This document shows, one piece after another, positions 53,361 to 64,000 of a DNA stretch of 64,000 bases. Where the stretch lies: assembly GCF_004799665.1 (NCBI RefSeq), contig NZ_CP031310.1:3340887-3404886 (forward strand), written 5' to 3'. The stretch is from Halapricum salinum (lineage in GTDB: Archaea; Halobacteriota; Halobacteria; Halobacteriales; Haloarculaceae). Both the position numbers and the translations under genes were made by a program. Positions within the stretch are counted from its first letter, which is position 1. Each line of letters begins with the position of its first letter. The notes below the pieces were generated by a model. It had not been told where the DNA came from and searched no databases. It was given only the letters and a program-made list of their open reading frames with translations.

Positions 53361-53792
53361 ATGTTCGAGACGATTCTGGTGCCGACGAAACGCCGCGCCG
53401 AGGACGACGCCGCCGAGCGGCGAGCGGTCGACATCGCCGCGATTCACGGCGGGGAAGTCGTCGGGCTGTTCGTCGCCGATCCGCGAGCGACACCAGTCTC
53501 GACGAAACTCTCGGCCGAGGAGGTCAAAGAGGCCTTCCTCGAAGACACCGACCACCCGGCCACGACGCTCGAAGACCTCGCCGAAGAGCGGGACGTACCG
53601 GTGTCCAGGGCGACCCGCGTCGGTCGGCCGGCGAGCGAGATCGTCGCGTGTGCCGAGGCGATCGGTGCGGATCTGGTCGTCATGGACACCCACGCGCGCT
53701 CAGGGTTGAAACGCCACCTGCTTGGCAGTACGACCGAGCGTACGCTCCGACAGAGCGACGTACCAGTGCTCTGTATCCCCGTCTCGGAGTGA
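53361..53792 (+). CDS. Universal stress protein A family protein
   Basis: 143 residues from the ATG at 53361. N-terminal FETILVPTKRRAEDDAA and C-terminal VVMDTHARSGLKRHLLGS followed by DVPVLCIPV, the ATP-binding Usp signature. The early loop has Lys/Arg instead of the usual DGS. Divergent from the truncated receiver gene. Confidence 0.88.
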   Translation: MFETILVPTKRRAEDDAAERRAVDIAAIHGGEVVGLFVADPRATPVSTKLSAEEVKEAFLEDTDHPATTLEDLAEERDVPVSRATRVGRPASEIVACAEAIGADLVVMDTHARSGLKRHLLGSTTERTLRQSDVPVLCIPVSE

Positions 53793-53993
53793 GCGCACCC
53801 TAATTATCTCGTTCAACGCTCGTATCGGTTCGAAGAGAGCGGCCAACAGCGGATCGTTGGTCGCCCCTTCAGAAGGACGCAGGCCGAACGACGTGACGAC
53901 CCCAATTGCTACGGTCCTGGGCGACCCGCTCAAAGATACGATGCGCGAAGTGACAGCACAGCCGCCCGATCCGGCGGCCCGCGTCTGCTCTCG

Positions 53994-54521
53994 GTGGAGG
54001 TGCTGACAGTGCACCAGTTCGAGGGCGAGCCCCCGGTCCAGAGACAGGTCGCACAGACGCTCACCGAGGCCGGCGAGACGCTGGCGATCGCCGAGTCGCT
54101 CACCGGCGGACTCGTCGGGGCGCTCGTGACGGCAGTCCCGGGGTCGAGTGACTTTTTCGATCGATCGCTGGTCGCCTACACCCACGAGGCCAAACACGAG
54201 GAACTCTCGGTCCAGCAGCACGTGCTCGAAGAGATCGGAGCCGTCAACGAGACCGTCGCCGAGCAGATGGCCCGGGGCGTTCTCGAGGTGGCCGACACGA
54301 CCTGGGGACTCTCGACGACCGGGATCGCCGGCCCGACCACCAACGACCGCGGAGATCCGGTCGGAGTCGTCTTCGTCGGCGTCGCCCGGGCACACGCGGA
54401 CAGCGAAGATCACCCGTCGGCCACGGTTCAGCGATACGACTTCGAGGGAGAGCGCAGCGCAGTCAAGGAGAAAGCAGCACGGCAAGCGCTCGAAGACCTC
54501 CACGCGATGGCGACGGCGTAA
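53994..54521 (+). CDS. CinA C-terminal domain protein (nicotinamide-nucleotide amidase family)
   Basis: 175 residues; GTG start at 53994 (a second GTG five codons later is possible). Stand-alone CinA/PncC domain: AIAESLTGGLVGALVTAVPG, 'FFDRSLVAYTHEAKHEEL', GLSTTGIAGPT and 'GVVFVGVA'. The family deamidates nicotinamide mononucleotide to recycle NAD by-products; this fits next to an NAD+-dependent DNA ligase, whose reaction releases NMN (inference). Confidence 0.9.
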   Translation: MEVLTVHQFEGEPPVQRQVAQTLTEAGETLAIAESLTGGLVGALVTAVPGSSDFFDRSLVAYTHEAKHEELSVQQHVLEEIGAVNETVAEQMARGVLEVADTTWGLSTTGIAGPTTNDRGDPVGVVFVGVARAHADSEDHPSATVQRYDFEGERSAVKEKAARQALEDLHAMATA

Positions 54522-54538
54522 CTCGGTAGACGGGTACG

Positions 54539-54668
54539 ATGGCAGTTCGGTAGGACGTCCAGCAGGCTGTCGATCAGACGGAGCGGTTCCTCGTCGACAG
54601 CCTCGACGACACCGGGATGAGGGCGACGCCGACGCTCGCCGATTTCGGCCACTCCCAGCCGACGTACT
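54539..54668 (+). pseudogene. Possible gene remnant interrupted by TAG
   Basis: A frame from the ATG at 54539 reads MAVR, a TAG stop, then an acidic, haloarchaeal-looking segment (DVQQAVDQTERFLVDSLDDT, later LADFGHSQPTYF) before running into the end of ligA on the other strand. Composition looks coding, but no family is recognised. Chance coding-like sequence cannot be excluded. Confidence 0.25.
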
Positions 54669-56861
<2,193 letters not shown>

Positions 56862-56883
56862 CTAGCCCGCCGGGGCCGGTCCG

Positions 56884-57762
56884 TCACTCGCTCTCGGGCG
56901 GAACCGCGAGCACGGGGACCTCGCTCGTGCGGATGGTCCGCTCGGCGACGCTACCCAGGAGCAGTCGTTCGAGGCCGCTGTGGCCGTGAGTCCCCATCGT
57001 CACGAGGTCGATCCCGTGCTTCGTGACGTACTCGCTGATGGCCTGGACCGGTGCGCCCTCGAAGACCGCCGTCTCGCAGTCGATACCGTGGGTTGCTGCA
57101 CGATCGCGGACGGCGGCGACGGCGTCCTCGCGTTGGTCGGTCAGCGTCTCGATCACGTCCGGCAGCCCCGCGCCCATGTCCAGCCCCGAGGCCATCGCCT
57201 GCACGTCCACGGCCGAGAGGGCGTGGAGGGTCGCGTCACAGCGGTCCGCGATCGCCAGCGCGTGGTCGACCGCCCGCTCGGCGCAGCTGCTCCCGTCTGT
57301 GGGGACCAGCACGTCGTCGAAGCGCCCGACTTCGTCGCGCTGATGTGCCGTCAGAACGGGCACGGTCGACGTTCGGAGGAACCGCTCGGTCACGCTCCCC
57401 AGCAGGACGCGCTCGACGCCAGTTCGGCCGTGTGTCCCCATCGCCACCAGATCCGCACGCAGGTCGGCGACGGCGGCGGAGATGACGTCGTGGGGAAGCC
57501 CTCGCTCCACGAGGGTCTCGTGGGCGACGCCGGCGTCGGCGGCGTGGGTTTCGAGCCACTCGATCGCACGGGCAGTCTCCTCGTCGAGCGACCGACGGTC
57601 TGACCCGGTCACGACCTCGGAATCGGGGGGTTCCGGAACCTCGATCGCGGTCACTAGCGACAGGTGTGCGTCGAAACGCCGTGCGATCTCGATGGCCTCC
57701 TCGGCGGCGGCTACGGACGGGTCGCTCCCGTCGACGGGAACGAGTATCGTCTCGTACATCAT
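56884..57762 (-). CDS. Tandem universal stress protein (two UspA domains)
   Basis: 292 residues; two complete UspA units. Unit 1: YETILVPVDGSDPS ... VAMGTHGRTGVERVLLGS. Unit 2: FDDVLVPTDGSSCAE ... VTMGTHGHSGLERLLLGS. Both keep the ATP-binding G-2x-G-9x-G(S) signature. Transcribed alone; the ATG two codons in is an alternative start. Confidence 0.92.
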   Translation of the reverse strand: MMYETILVPVDGSDPSVAAAEEAIEIARRFDAHLSLVTAIEVPEPPDSEVVTGSDRRSLDEETARAIEWLETHAADAGVAHETLVERGLPHDVISAAVADLRADLVAMGTHGRTGVERVLLGSVTERFLRTSTVPVLTAHQRDEVGRFDDVLVPTDGSSCAERAVDHALAIADRCDATLHALSAVDVQAMASGLDMGAGLPDVIETLTDQREDAVAAVRDRAATHGIDCETAVFEGAPVQAISEYVTKHGIDLVTMGTHGHSGLERLLLGSVAERTIRTSEVPVLAVPPESE

Positions 57763-57949
57763 CTAGACAATCAGCTGCAACGTTGATAATGGTCGGGTCT
57801 ATCCGTGCGATCCATCGGCATGCTCGCCCAGCGCTCGAAAGCGACGAACCTGGCCGGGCCGTACAGCCAGGGCCAGCCGCGAGACGGACGACTCCGAAGC
57901 GCCAGGAATCGCCGAAAGAAGTATCGAGCGTCCTGACTAAGGTTCTCAC

Positions 57950-58225
57950 ATGATGGAGCGAACAGTCACGATCGTCCCCGAAGCTGGACTCCACGCCCGG
58001 CCGGCTTCGAAGTTCGTCGAGACAGCAAACCAGTTCGAGGCCGAGTTACAGATCGCAACCGAGGATGAAGAGCCAGTAAACGCCCGGAGCATGCTCGGCG
58101 TCTCCAGCCTCGGCGTCGAACACGGGGAGGAAGTCAGATTGATCGCCGACGGCGACGACGCCGAGGCGGCACTGGACGCGCTCGAAAAAGTGCTCACGAC
58201 ACCGGAATCTGAGTACGATGAGTGA
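57950..58225 (+). CDS. ptsH: Phosphocarrier protein HPr
   Basis: 91 residues. Active-site His15 in EAGLHARPAS, and ARSMLGVSSLGVEHG with the Ser46-equivalent region, 'EAALDALEKV' at the C-terminus. It carries phosphate from Enzyme I to a downstream PTS acceptor. The stop overlaps ptsI by 8 nt (ATGAGTGA). Start is one of two adjacent ATGs (57950 or 57953). Confidence 0.93.
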   Translation: MMERTVTIVPEAGLHARPASKFVETANQFEAELQIATEDEEPVNARSMLGVSSLGVEHGEEVRLIADGDDAEAALDALEKVLTTPESEYDE

Positions 58226-59912
58226 ACGCACGCTCTCGGGGACCGGCGTGACGCCACTGTCGGGCGTCGGCACCGTCGTCTGGTACGACCAGGACGTCGA
58301 ACTCGACGAACCGCACGCACCCGAAGATGTCGACACCGCGGCCGAACAAGCGCGCTTCGAGAACGCCGTCGCCACCGCCCGCGAGGAACTGCAAACCGAG
58401 CGCGAGCGCACCGCCGAGAAGGTCGGCGAGAGCGAGGCGGAAATCTTCGACGCGCATCTCCAGTTTCTGAACGATCCGCAGATCACCGACGCAGTCGAGG
58501 AGTCGATCGACGAGGGGCTGCCGGCCGAGCACGCCACGCGCGAGGGATTCCAGCAGGGAATCGAACAGCTGGCGGCCGCAGGCGGCCGGATGGCCGAGCG
58601 CACCGACGACCTGCGGGACATCCGCGACCGGTTGGTCCGAATTCTCGCTGACGCCGAACGGATCGATCTCTCGGCGCTGCCGGAGGGGACGGTCCTGCTG
58701 GCTGAGATGCTCACCCCGAGCGATACCGCACAGCTCGACCCCGAGACTGTCGCCGGATTCGCAACCGCCGAGGGCGGCCGAACGTCTCATGCAGCGATCT
58801 TCGCGCGGTCGATCGGGATTCCGGCCGTCGTCGGCGTCGGCGACGACCTGCTGGGCGTCGAGGCCGACGAGACCGTCGTCGTCGACGGCGAGGCCGGCGA
58901 CGTGATCGTCGATCCGAGCGCGGAGACCCGCGAACGAGCGAGCGAGCGTCGCGACGTCGAGATTCGGTCCGATCGCGTCGAGACGGCCGACGGAAAAGAG
59001 ATCGAGGTTGCGGCGAACGTCGGGACGCTGGCCGAACTCGAAGGTGCGGTCGCCCAGGGCGCGGACGCGATCGGCCTCTTCCGGACGGAGTTTCTCTTTC
59101 TCGACCGGGAAGCGCCACCGGACGAGGACGAGCAGGTCGACACGTACGTCGAGGCACTCGACGCCTTCCCGGAGGGGCGGGTCGTCGTCCGAACGCTGGA
59201 CGTCGGCGGCGACAAGCCGATCCCCTACATCGAGGCCGACGAAGAGGACAATCCCTTCCTCGGGATGCGCGGGATTCGCCGGTCGCTCGGCCCCGACGCC
59301 GAGCTGTTCGAGACACAGATCCGGGCTCTGTTGCGCGCCGGCGCGGTCGGCGACGGCGACCTCGCGGTGATGTTCCCGCTCGTGGCCACAGTCGGGGAGG
59401 TCGAGCAAGCCCTCGACGTCGTCGAGGACGTCGCCGGGGATCTCGAATCCGAGGGTGTCGACTACGCGATGCCAGAACTGGGCGTGATGATCGAGACGCC
59501 GGCGGCGGTGTTCGTCGGCGACGCGCTGGCCGAGCGGCTAGACTTCTTCAGCATCGGGACCAACGACCTCGCACAGTACGTGATGGCCGCCTCCCGGCAG
59601 AACGAACACGTCGCGGATCTCCACGATCCCAGCGATCCGGCCGTCCTCCGGGCGATCGATCGGGCCGTCGAAGCCGCCCACGACGGCGACATCTGGATCG
59701 GGATGTGCGGCGAGATGGCCGGCGATCCAGACCTGACGGAGTTGCTGATCGGCCTCGGTCTCGACGAACTGAGCATGAGCGCGGTCACGATCCCCGACGT
59801 CAAAGCGAACGTCGTTGACGTCTCGACGGCCGACGCGAGAACACTGGCCGAGACGGCACTCCGAGCAGCGACGAAAGACGAAGTGAGAGCGGCGCTGTCA
59901 GAGGACACATAG
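58218..59912 (+). CDS. ptsI: Phosphoenolpyruvate-protein phosphotransferase (Enzyme I)
   Basis: 564 residues. N-terminal HPr-binding and phosphohistidine domains with His191 in GGRTSHAAIFARS; C-terminal PEP-binding TIM barrel with LFRTEFLFLDR, RTLDVGGDKPIPY, 'MIETPAAVFVGDALAERLDF' and SIGTNDLAQYVMA. It transfers the PEP phosphate to HPr. No PTS sugar-specific EIIABC or DHA kinase gene is in the window, so the final acceptor is encoded elsewhere. Confidence 0.96.
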   Translation: MSERTLSGTGVTPLSGVGTVVWYDQDVELDEPHAPEDVDTAAEQARFENAVATAREELQTERERTAEKVGESEAEIFDAHLQFLNDPQITDAVEESIDEGLPAEHATREGFQQGIEQLAAAGGRMAERTDDLRDIRDRLVRILADAERIDLSALPEGTVLLAEMLTPSDTAQLDPETVAGFATAEGGRTSHAAIFARSIGIPAVVGVGDDLLGVEADETVVVDGEAGDVIVDPSAETRERASERRDVEIRSDRVETADGKEIEVAANVGTLAELEGAVAQGADAIGLFRTEFLFLDREAPPDEDEQVDTYVEALDAFPEGRVVVRTLDVGGDKPIPYIEADEEDNPFLGMRGIRRSLGPDAELFETQIRALLRAGAVGDGDLAVMFPLVATVGEVEQALDVVEDVAGDLESEGVDYAMPELGVMIETPAAVFVGDALAERLDFFSIGTNDLAQYVMAASRQNEHVADLHDPSDPAVLRAIDRAVEAAHDGDIWIGMCGEMAGDPDLTELLIGLGLDELSMSAVTIPDVKANVVDVSTADARTLAETALRAATKDEVRAALSEDT

Positions 59913-59972
59913 CGCCTCGTCGCGGGCGCCCCCGGCCGAAACGATATCTGCGAGAACCGACACTAACAGTAT

Positions 59973-60395
59973 ATGCAAGAGCGACAGCGACACAAACTGG
60001 CGGACACAGCACAGCAGATCGTCGGGGGGTTCCTGCTGTCCGGACCCTTCGTCGTGACCGGCGAGGTGTGGCAACTGGCCCGGAACATGACCGTCTTCCA
60101 CAGTCTGTTCCTCGTAGCTGTCATCATGGCTATCGGCTACGGTGGCCTCTACGGAGCCGATAACGACCGCGACCCCCGGAGGGAAGCTGCGATACTCGGT
60201 GTCCCGGTGCGGTTCATCTCGCTACTGATCGTCGCGTTCGGGTCGGTCACCCTGCTGGCGTTCGCGATTACCGCGCCGTCGGTCTTCCTCGCCGATCTGG
60301 ACCCCGCGGGCAGACTGGCTGTCACGGCGCGCACTGTCAGCGTCGCGGCTATCTTCAGCGTCGTGGGGGCGGTGACCACTGACAGTCTTTTCTGA
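59973..60395 (+). CDS. DUF2391 membrane protein
   Basis: 140 residues, four hydrophobic helices. The N-terminal 'DTAQQIVGGFLLSGPFVVTG' and 'FHSLFLVAVIMAIGYGGLY' fit the DUF2391 (TIGR02587-like) family; a late 'FSVVGAVTTDSLF' ending is also typical. Function unknown; it sits between ptsI and the aldolase in the same direction. Confidence 0.75.
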   Translation: MQERQRHKLADTAQQIVGGFLLSGPFVVTGEVWQLARNMTVFHSLFLVAVIMAIGYGGLYGADNDRDPRREAAILGVPVRFISLLIVAFGSVTLLAFAITAPSVFLADLDPAGRLAVTARTVSVAAIFSVVGAVTTDSLF

Positions 60396-60462
60396 GGTCT
60401 CCCGACGGGTATTCCGCATCCATTATTACGGAGGCGAGTAAACGCTCATACGGTGACAACGA

Positions 60463-61458
60463 ATGCCGTTCTACGGCGGAAGTGAACTCAGTCAGGTGTA
60501 CGACAAGGCTCTGGAGGAGGACTTCGGGCTGGTGGCCAGCAACATCGCCGAAGCGGACGTGATGATGGGGCTGATGGAGGGTGCTTCGCAGGTAAACTCC
60601 GATCTGCTCATCCAGATGAGCGCTGGTGCATGTAGTTTCGCGGGCAACGGCGACCCCGAGGCCGGCTTGCGCGCGATGGGGAACTACATCGACGTCATCG
60701 CCGAGCAGTACGACATCGGCGTGTTCCTCAACATGGACCACCAGACGGACATGGACTTCATCGACATGCAGATCGAGACGGAGATCCCCTCCTCGATCAT
60801 GATCGACGCCTCCCACGAGGACTTCGAGGAGAACATCCGCCAGTCCAAAGCAGTCGTCGACAAGATCGACGAGGCCGACGCGGACATCCTCGTCGAGGCC
60901 GAACTCGGCCGGATCAAGGGCGTCGAAGACGAGATCGTCGCCGAGGAAGCCTTCTACACCGACCCCGAGGACGCCGTCGAGTTCGTCGAGCGCACGGGCT
61001 GTGACCTGCTCGCTATCTCCGTCGGGACCCAGCACGGCGTCGCGAAGGGCAAAGACCTCGAACTCAAACCCGACCTCGCCAGCGAGATTAGCCAGACGCT
61101 GGCCGATCACGGTCTCGAGATCCCGCTGGTGCTCCACGGCTCGTCGGGTCTGCAGCCCCCGCAGGTCGAGGACTTCATGCACCGTGGCATCTGCAAGATG
61201 AACAAGGACACGCGCTACCAGTACGAGTACACGCGCACCCTGTTCGACCACTACCTCGACCACAAGGACGAACTCGTCCCGCCGGAGGGCGTCGAGGACC
61301 AGAAAGACACCTTCTACAACGACGTCGACTGGTCGCCGAACAAGGATCACTTCGATCCGCGCGTCGGCGGTCGGCTCGTCCGCGAGCGCATCGCCGACGT
61401 TCACGCCGGTCTCGCGGAACTGTCCGGCAGCGCCGGCAACTCGATGTTCCCGAAGTAA
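60463..61458 (+). CDS. fba: Class II fructose-bisphosphate aldolase
   Basis: 331 residues. Zinc-dependent aldolase: '[20 protein letters not shown]', FLNMDHQTD (zinc His), [13 protein letters not shown] (second metal region), [23 protein letters not shown] (third zinc His). It interconverts fructose 1,6-bisphosphate and triose phosphates. In Haloferax this class II enzyme works with the fructose PTS genes; here it is near ptsH/ptsI, but no PTS fructose transporter or pfkB is present. A TATA-like ATTATTACG about 35 nt upstream gives a short leader. Confidence 0.93.
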   Translation: MPFYGGSELSQVYDKALEEDFGLVASNIAEADVMMGLMEGASQVNSDLLIQMSAGACSFAGNGDPEAGLRAMGNYIDVIAEQYDIGVFLNMDHQTDMDFIDMQIETEIPSSIMIDASHEDFEENIRQSKAVVDKIDEADADILVEAELGRIKGVEDEIVAEEAFYTDPEDAVEFVERTGCDLLAISVGTQHGVAKGKDLELKPDLASEISQTLADHGLEIPLVLHGSSGLQPPQVEDFMHRGICKMNKDTRYQYEYTRTLFDHYLDHKDELVPPEGVEDQKDTFYNDVDWSPNKDHFDPRVGGRLVRERIADVHAGLAELSGSAGNSMFPK

Positions 61459-61514
61459 ACGACTCGAAACACCGCAGCCGCGGATTTATTGTTTCTCGGA
61501 CTGTTCGTCTAGAT

Positions 61515-61664
61515 ATGCCCACAGTCGACCTCGACGAGGAGACGATCGAGCGTCTCGACGGCCTCCGCGTCGAAGACGAGAGCTACGACGAGATCGTCAC
61601 CGAGTTGATCAACATCTACCAGGCCGAAGAGCTGACGCTGTTCCACGGCGGCGACGAGTACTGA
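61515..61664 (+). CDS. 49-residue VapB/DUF7557-like small protein
   Basis: MPTVDLDEETIERLDGLRV-- start with a short strand and a helix, then 'EDESYDEIVTELINIYQ' and a C-terminal LTLFHGGDEY. The layout (strand-helix-helix) matches ribbon-helix-helix antitoxin-type proteins common in haloarchaea. A TATA-like GATTTATTG (61483-61491) about 27 nt before the ATG supports a leaderless transcript. No toxin gene is adjacent; it ends directly at the convergent DUF5799-like gene with no gap. Confidence 0.6.
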   Translation: MPTVDLDEETIERLDGLRVEDESYDEIVTELINIYQAEELTLFHGGDEY

Positions 61665-62126
61665 TTACTCTCCGGCAGCCTGCTCGCAGATCGTCTCCCA
61701 GCGACCGCGTTTTTCGAGGTGGGACTGCAGTTTCTCGGTGTACTCCGCTGCCAGTTCTTCGGCTTCATGCTGGAGTGCGCCACCGCCTCCGCCACCGCCG
61801 CCGAACAGGCCCGCGATCTTGCCCAGTATACCGCCGCCCCCGCTGCCGCTGCCGCCAGCTCTGCCACCGCCCGACGGACTGGCCATGCCGCCACCGCGCT
61901 TGTCGAGGTTCTTGATCTCGGACATCACGCTCGATAGCTTGCTCGTATCCGCTCGCAGTGTCGCCTCTTTCGGGTTCTCTGGACCGTCGATCTCGAAATC
62001 GGCGGCCGTCATCACCAGCCCCCACTGCTGTCGGGAGAACGACGAGGCCTCGAGTTGGTCCTCGAACTTCCGGTCGACACGCATCCGTTCGGCGGCGAGC
62101 ATGTCCGTCCAGTCGCTGTCACTCAT
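61665..62126 (-). CDS. DUF5799-like haloarchaeal protein
   Basis: 153 residues from the ATG at 62126 (MSDSDWTDMLAAERMRVDRK). An N-terminal mixed alpha/beta part ('FSRQQWGLVMTAADFEIDGP') precedes a Gly-rich low-complexity stretch (about residues 85-125, including runs of Gly) and a helical C-terminus. It probably binds other proteins. Adjacent and convergent to the small VapB-like gene; divergent from the dehydrogenase gene. Confidence 0.7.
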   Translation of the reverse strand: MSDSDWTDMLAAERMRVDRKFEDQLEASSFSRQQWGLVMTAADFEIDGPENPKEATLRADTSKLSSVMSEIKNLDKRGGGMASPSGGGRAGGSGSGGGGILGKIAGLFGGGGGGGGALQHEAEELAAEYTEKLQSHLEKRGRWETICEQAAGE

Positions 62127-62200
62127 ACCGGGGGCTTCGACCCGCCGCCCAATCAGCGTTTCCCGACGCTCAAGTACACCCGCCTCCAAGTGCCCACCGT

Positions 62201-63088
62201 ATGCAAACGATCGGATTCGTCGGACTGGGCGCGATGGGAGCGCCGATGGCGTGGAATCTCGACGACGCGGGCTACGAACTGCTCGTCTACAACCGCAGCG
62301 ACGGCCCGACCGAACCGTTCGCCGACGCCGGCATCGAGGTCGCCGAGTCGCCGCGCGAACTGGGCCAGCAGGCCGACGTCGTGATCACGATGGTCACCGA
62401 CGACGAGGCACTCGCAGCCGTACTCGACGGCCCGGACGGCCTGCTGACGGGTATCAACGGCTCCAATACCGTGATCCAGATGAGTACGGTCACGCCCGAC
62501 GCCACGCTGGCGGCGGCCGAAACCGTTCGCGCGCAGAACTCACGATTCGTCGACGCTCCCGTCTCGGGGACGGTCGGTCCCGCCGAAGAGGGGACGCTGA
62601 CTGTCCTGGCTGGCGGTGAAGACGACGTCCTCGACGACGTCGAGGCGATTCTCGAAGCGATGGGCGAACCGGTCGTCCGCTGCGGTGGCGTGGGCGACGG
62701 CGCGCGCATGAAGCTGTTCGTCAACCTCCTGCTGGGGGACATGATGAGCGCCTACGCCGAAGCGCTGACCTTCGGTGCGGCCCAGGACCTGAATCTCGAC
62801 GCGATGCAGCAGGTCGTCGAGGCCGGCGCGGTCGACTCGCCGCTGTTCCGGATCAAAGGCGAGTTGATCGCAGCACGTGACTTCGAACCGCGCTTCCCGG
62901 TCGATCTGCAGTTCAAGGATCTCCGGTATGCCAACGAAGTCGCCAACGACGTGGGGCTGACGCTGCCCCAGACTGCGGCCGCTCGCGAGTCGTTCTCGGC
63001 CGCGAGCGCGATGGGCCACGGCAACGAAGACATGACGGCGGTGCTGAAGTACCTGGAGTCGGTCGCTGGCGTGACAGTCGGCGAGTAG
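62201..63088 (+). CDS. 3-hydroxyisobutyrate dehydrogenase-type beta-hydroxyacid dehydrogenase
   Basis: 295 residues from the ATG at 62201. N-terminal NAD(P)-binding IGFVGLGAMGAPMAWNL; substrate-binding SRFVDAPVSGTVGPAEEGT; catalytic Lys in GDGARMKLFVNLL. It oxidises a 3-hydroxyacid to the semialdehyde or reduces glyoxylate/succinic semialdehyde-type substrates; the exact substrate is open. The frame to 61958 is rejected since it lies inside the opposite gene and starts with non-acidic sequence. Confidence 0.9.
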   Translation: MQTIGFVGLGAMGAPMAWNLDDAGYELLVYNRSDGPTEPFADAGIEVAESPRELGQQADVVITMVTDDEALAAVLDGPDGLLTGINGSNTVIQMSTVTPDATLAAAETVRAQNSRFVDAPVSGTVGPAEEGTLTVLAGGEDDVLDDVEAILEAMGEPVVRCGGVGDGARMKLFVNLLLGDMMSAYAEALTFGAAQDLNLDAMQQVVEAGAVDSPLFRIKGELIAARDFEPRFPVDLQFKDLRYANEVANDVGLTLPQTAAARESFSAASAMGHGNEDMTAVLKYLESVAGVTVGE

Positions 63089-63094
63089 GCCGTC

Positions 63095-64000
63095 TCAGGA
63101 AGGCCCCCTCGACTCGACCGTACGATCGCCGCTGATCGACGCCGCGATCCAGGACTCGTCGTCTCCAGTACGCTGCTCGACGAGGTCGACAAACGTCTCG
63201 ACAGTGATCGGTCTGTCCAGCCGATTCATCGCCCGGAAGACGTCTATCAGTGTGTCCTGACCGCCGGTGTCGGCCCTGATCTCCGCGTCGACAGCCCCGA
63301 GCAGACGAGCGCCGACGTGGTAGTTCGCGCTCGTCCCGCGCCACGTCGTCTGATTCGCGAGCGCGACCCCCTCGTGTGCCGGGAAGGCCTCCAGGCGCGC
63401 CTGCAGGTCAGTTTCCGAGACCTCGCCGTACTGCTCTTCCATGATCCGGTAGCTCAGGTACTCCGCGCTTGCCTCGCGGAACCACGTCATCTCGGGGTCG
63501 AGACGGAAGTTCTGCCGGGCGTGGAGGTACTCGTGGATCCAGACGCTCCCGACGTCGCCGTCCCAGAACGCCTCGATCGTCACGTACCCCCGGTCGTCGC
63601 CGTACATGGCGCCCTCGTGGCTCAGTCCGCGGGGTGCGGCGACGAGCACGACCCGCTCGGGCGTGTCGGGATCCAGCGCGTAGGGGTCGACGAACTGTCT
63701 CAAGAAGCCGGCCTTCCGGGTCGGATCGACGTTCCGACCGGCCGGAGCGACGACGGTCAGCGTCGCCTCGCCGATCGAGACTGTCGCGTTCGTACTCGCG
63801 CCGACGAGTGCCCACTCGCCGAACCCGACGACACTGGACCCAGGCGTTCTCGATACCGCCTGCAGCGGCGACGGGAGCGCCGAGCGCTCGACGATCGCCC
63901 AGCCGTCGACCGCGCTGGACAGGCCCGGGTCCGTGTCGGCCACGACCGTCTGCGAACTACCACTCCCGTCCGTGTACCTGATCGTGACGGTCGCGTCGCC
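63095..64000 (-). CDS. Zinc metallopeptidase-like protein (partial, 5' end beyond window)
   Basis: At least 301 codons to the window edge; the frame is open upstream of the internal GTG at 63943, so the N-terminus is missing. Zinc motif HEYLH in 'VWIHEYLHARQNF' followed 18 or so residues later by a Glu in FREASAEYLSYRI, the gluzincin layout. A beta-rich N-terminal part precedes it. Probably a secreted or membrane-anchored peptidase of a haloarchaeal family; no exact family recognised. Confidence 0.7.
   Translation of the reverse strand, partial: GDATVTIRYTDGSGSSQTVVADTDPGLSSAVDGWAIVERSALPSPLQAVSRTPGSSVVGFGEWALVGASTNATVSIGEATLTVVAPAGRNVDPTRKAGFLRQFVDPYALDPDTPERVVLVAAPRGLSHEGAMYGDDRGYVTIEAFWDGDVGSVWIHEYLHARQNFRLDPEMTWFREASAEYLSYRIMEEQYGEVSETDLQARLEAFPAHEGVALANQTTWRGTSANYHVGARLLGAVDAEIRADTGGQDTLIDVFRAMNRLDRPITVETFVDLVEQRTGDDESWIAASISGDRTVESRGPS

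Noticed and set aside
58194-59408. 404-codon minus-strand frame opposite ptsI
   Set aside because: It mirrors Enzyme I; no recognisable domain.

Overview
The window is chromosomal DNA of a halophilic archaeon (class Halobacteria). It has high GC, strongly acidic proteins rich in Asp/Glu, Tat-dependent lipoproteins with an LAGC lipobox, very short promoter-to-start distances, and families that are largely haloarchaeal (HTH_10/Bat-type regulator, halocyanin, HFX_2341-type regulator, DUF5799-like protein, GpdABC, PIN-ATPase-KH protein). A Haloarculaceae-like host is plausible, but I cannot fix the genus. I saw no tRNA, rRNA, CRISPR array or insertion sequence.

Layout. 1-6.1 kb: end of a biotin-dependent acyl-CoA carboxylase subunit; a TumE-like toxin/HTH pair with a palindrome at its promoter; a glutaminase-less asparagine synthase-like gene coupled to a PHP phosphoesterase; a DUF2064-like nucleotidyltransferase; a divergent Cdc6-type ATPase. 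6.1-14.4 kb: small membrane proteins and the glycerol module (glpK plus a membrane protein, divergent from gpdABC). 14.4-24.9 kb: a UspA, then an acid-uptake cluster made of alpha/beta hydrolase, acyl-CoA ligase, Bat-type regulator, a complete LivKGFHM-type ABC transporter and a KAS III-like thiolase coupled to the last permease. 25-32.1 kb: PEP carboxylase, a divergent four-subunit 2-oxoacid:ferredoxin oxidoreductase, and a near-duplicate of the alpha/beta hydrolase that still carries a relic of a ligase start.

32.1-42.6 kb: mixed genes, including a mini M50-like protease, a CARF-like regulator, a GNAT enzyme, DUF420, a RecA/KaiC-like protein with a TRASH-like zinc finger and no intact Walker A, an enlarged GGGP-synthase-like protein with an upstream partner, an FG-GAP lipoprotein, an aldo/keto reductase and an AMP-ligase-like fragment. 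42.6-53.8 kb: valS with a possible Val-Val leader peptide, a DUF2342 metalloprotease, halocyanin, a YdjM-like protein, the PIN-ATPase-KH protein, a PAS/GAF histidine kinase, a truncated receiver and a UspA. 54-64 kb: CinA, bacterial-type NAD+ DNA ligase, a tandem UspA, HPr and Enzyme I, DUF2391, class II fructose-bisphosphate aldolase, a tiny VapB-like protein, a hydroxyacid dehydrogenase and a partial metallopeptidase.

How the genes fit together: glycerol enters through GlpK/GpdABC to dihydroxyacetone phosphate; class II aldolase and HPr/EI belong to triose/fructose metabolism; PEP carboxylase and the ferredoxin oxidoreductase connect PEP, 2-oxoacids and acyl-CoA; the ABC transporter/ligase/thiolase cluster looks like an uptake-activation-condensation route for an unknown organic acid. 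The most novel candidates are that cluster with its duplication scar, the valS leader, and several atypical enzymes (GGGPS-like, degenerate KaiC-like, glutaminase-less AsnB-like).
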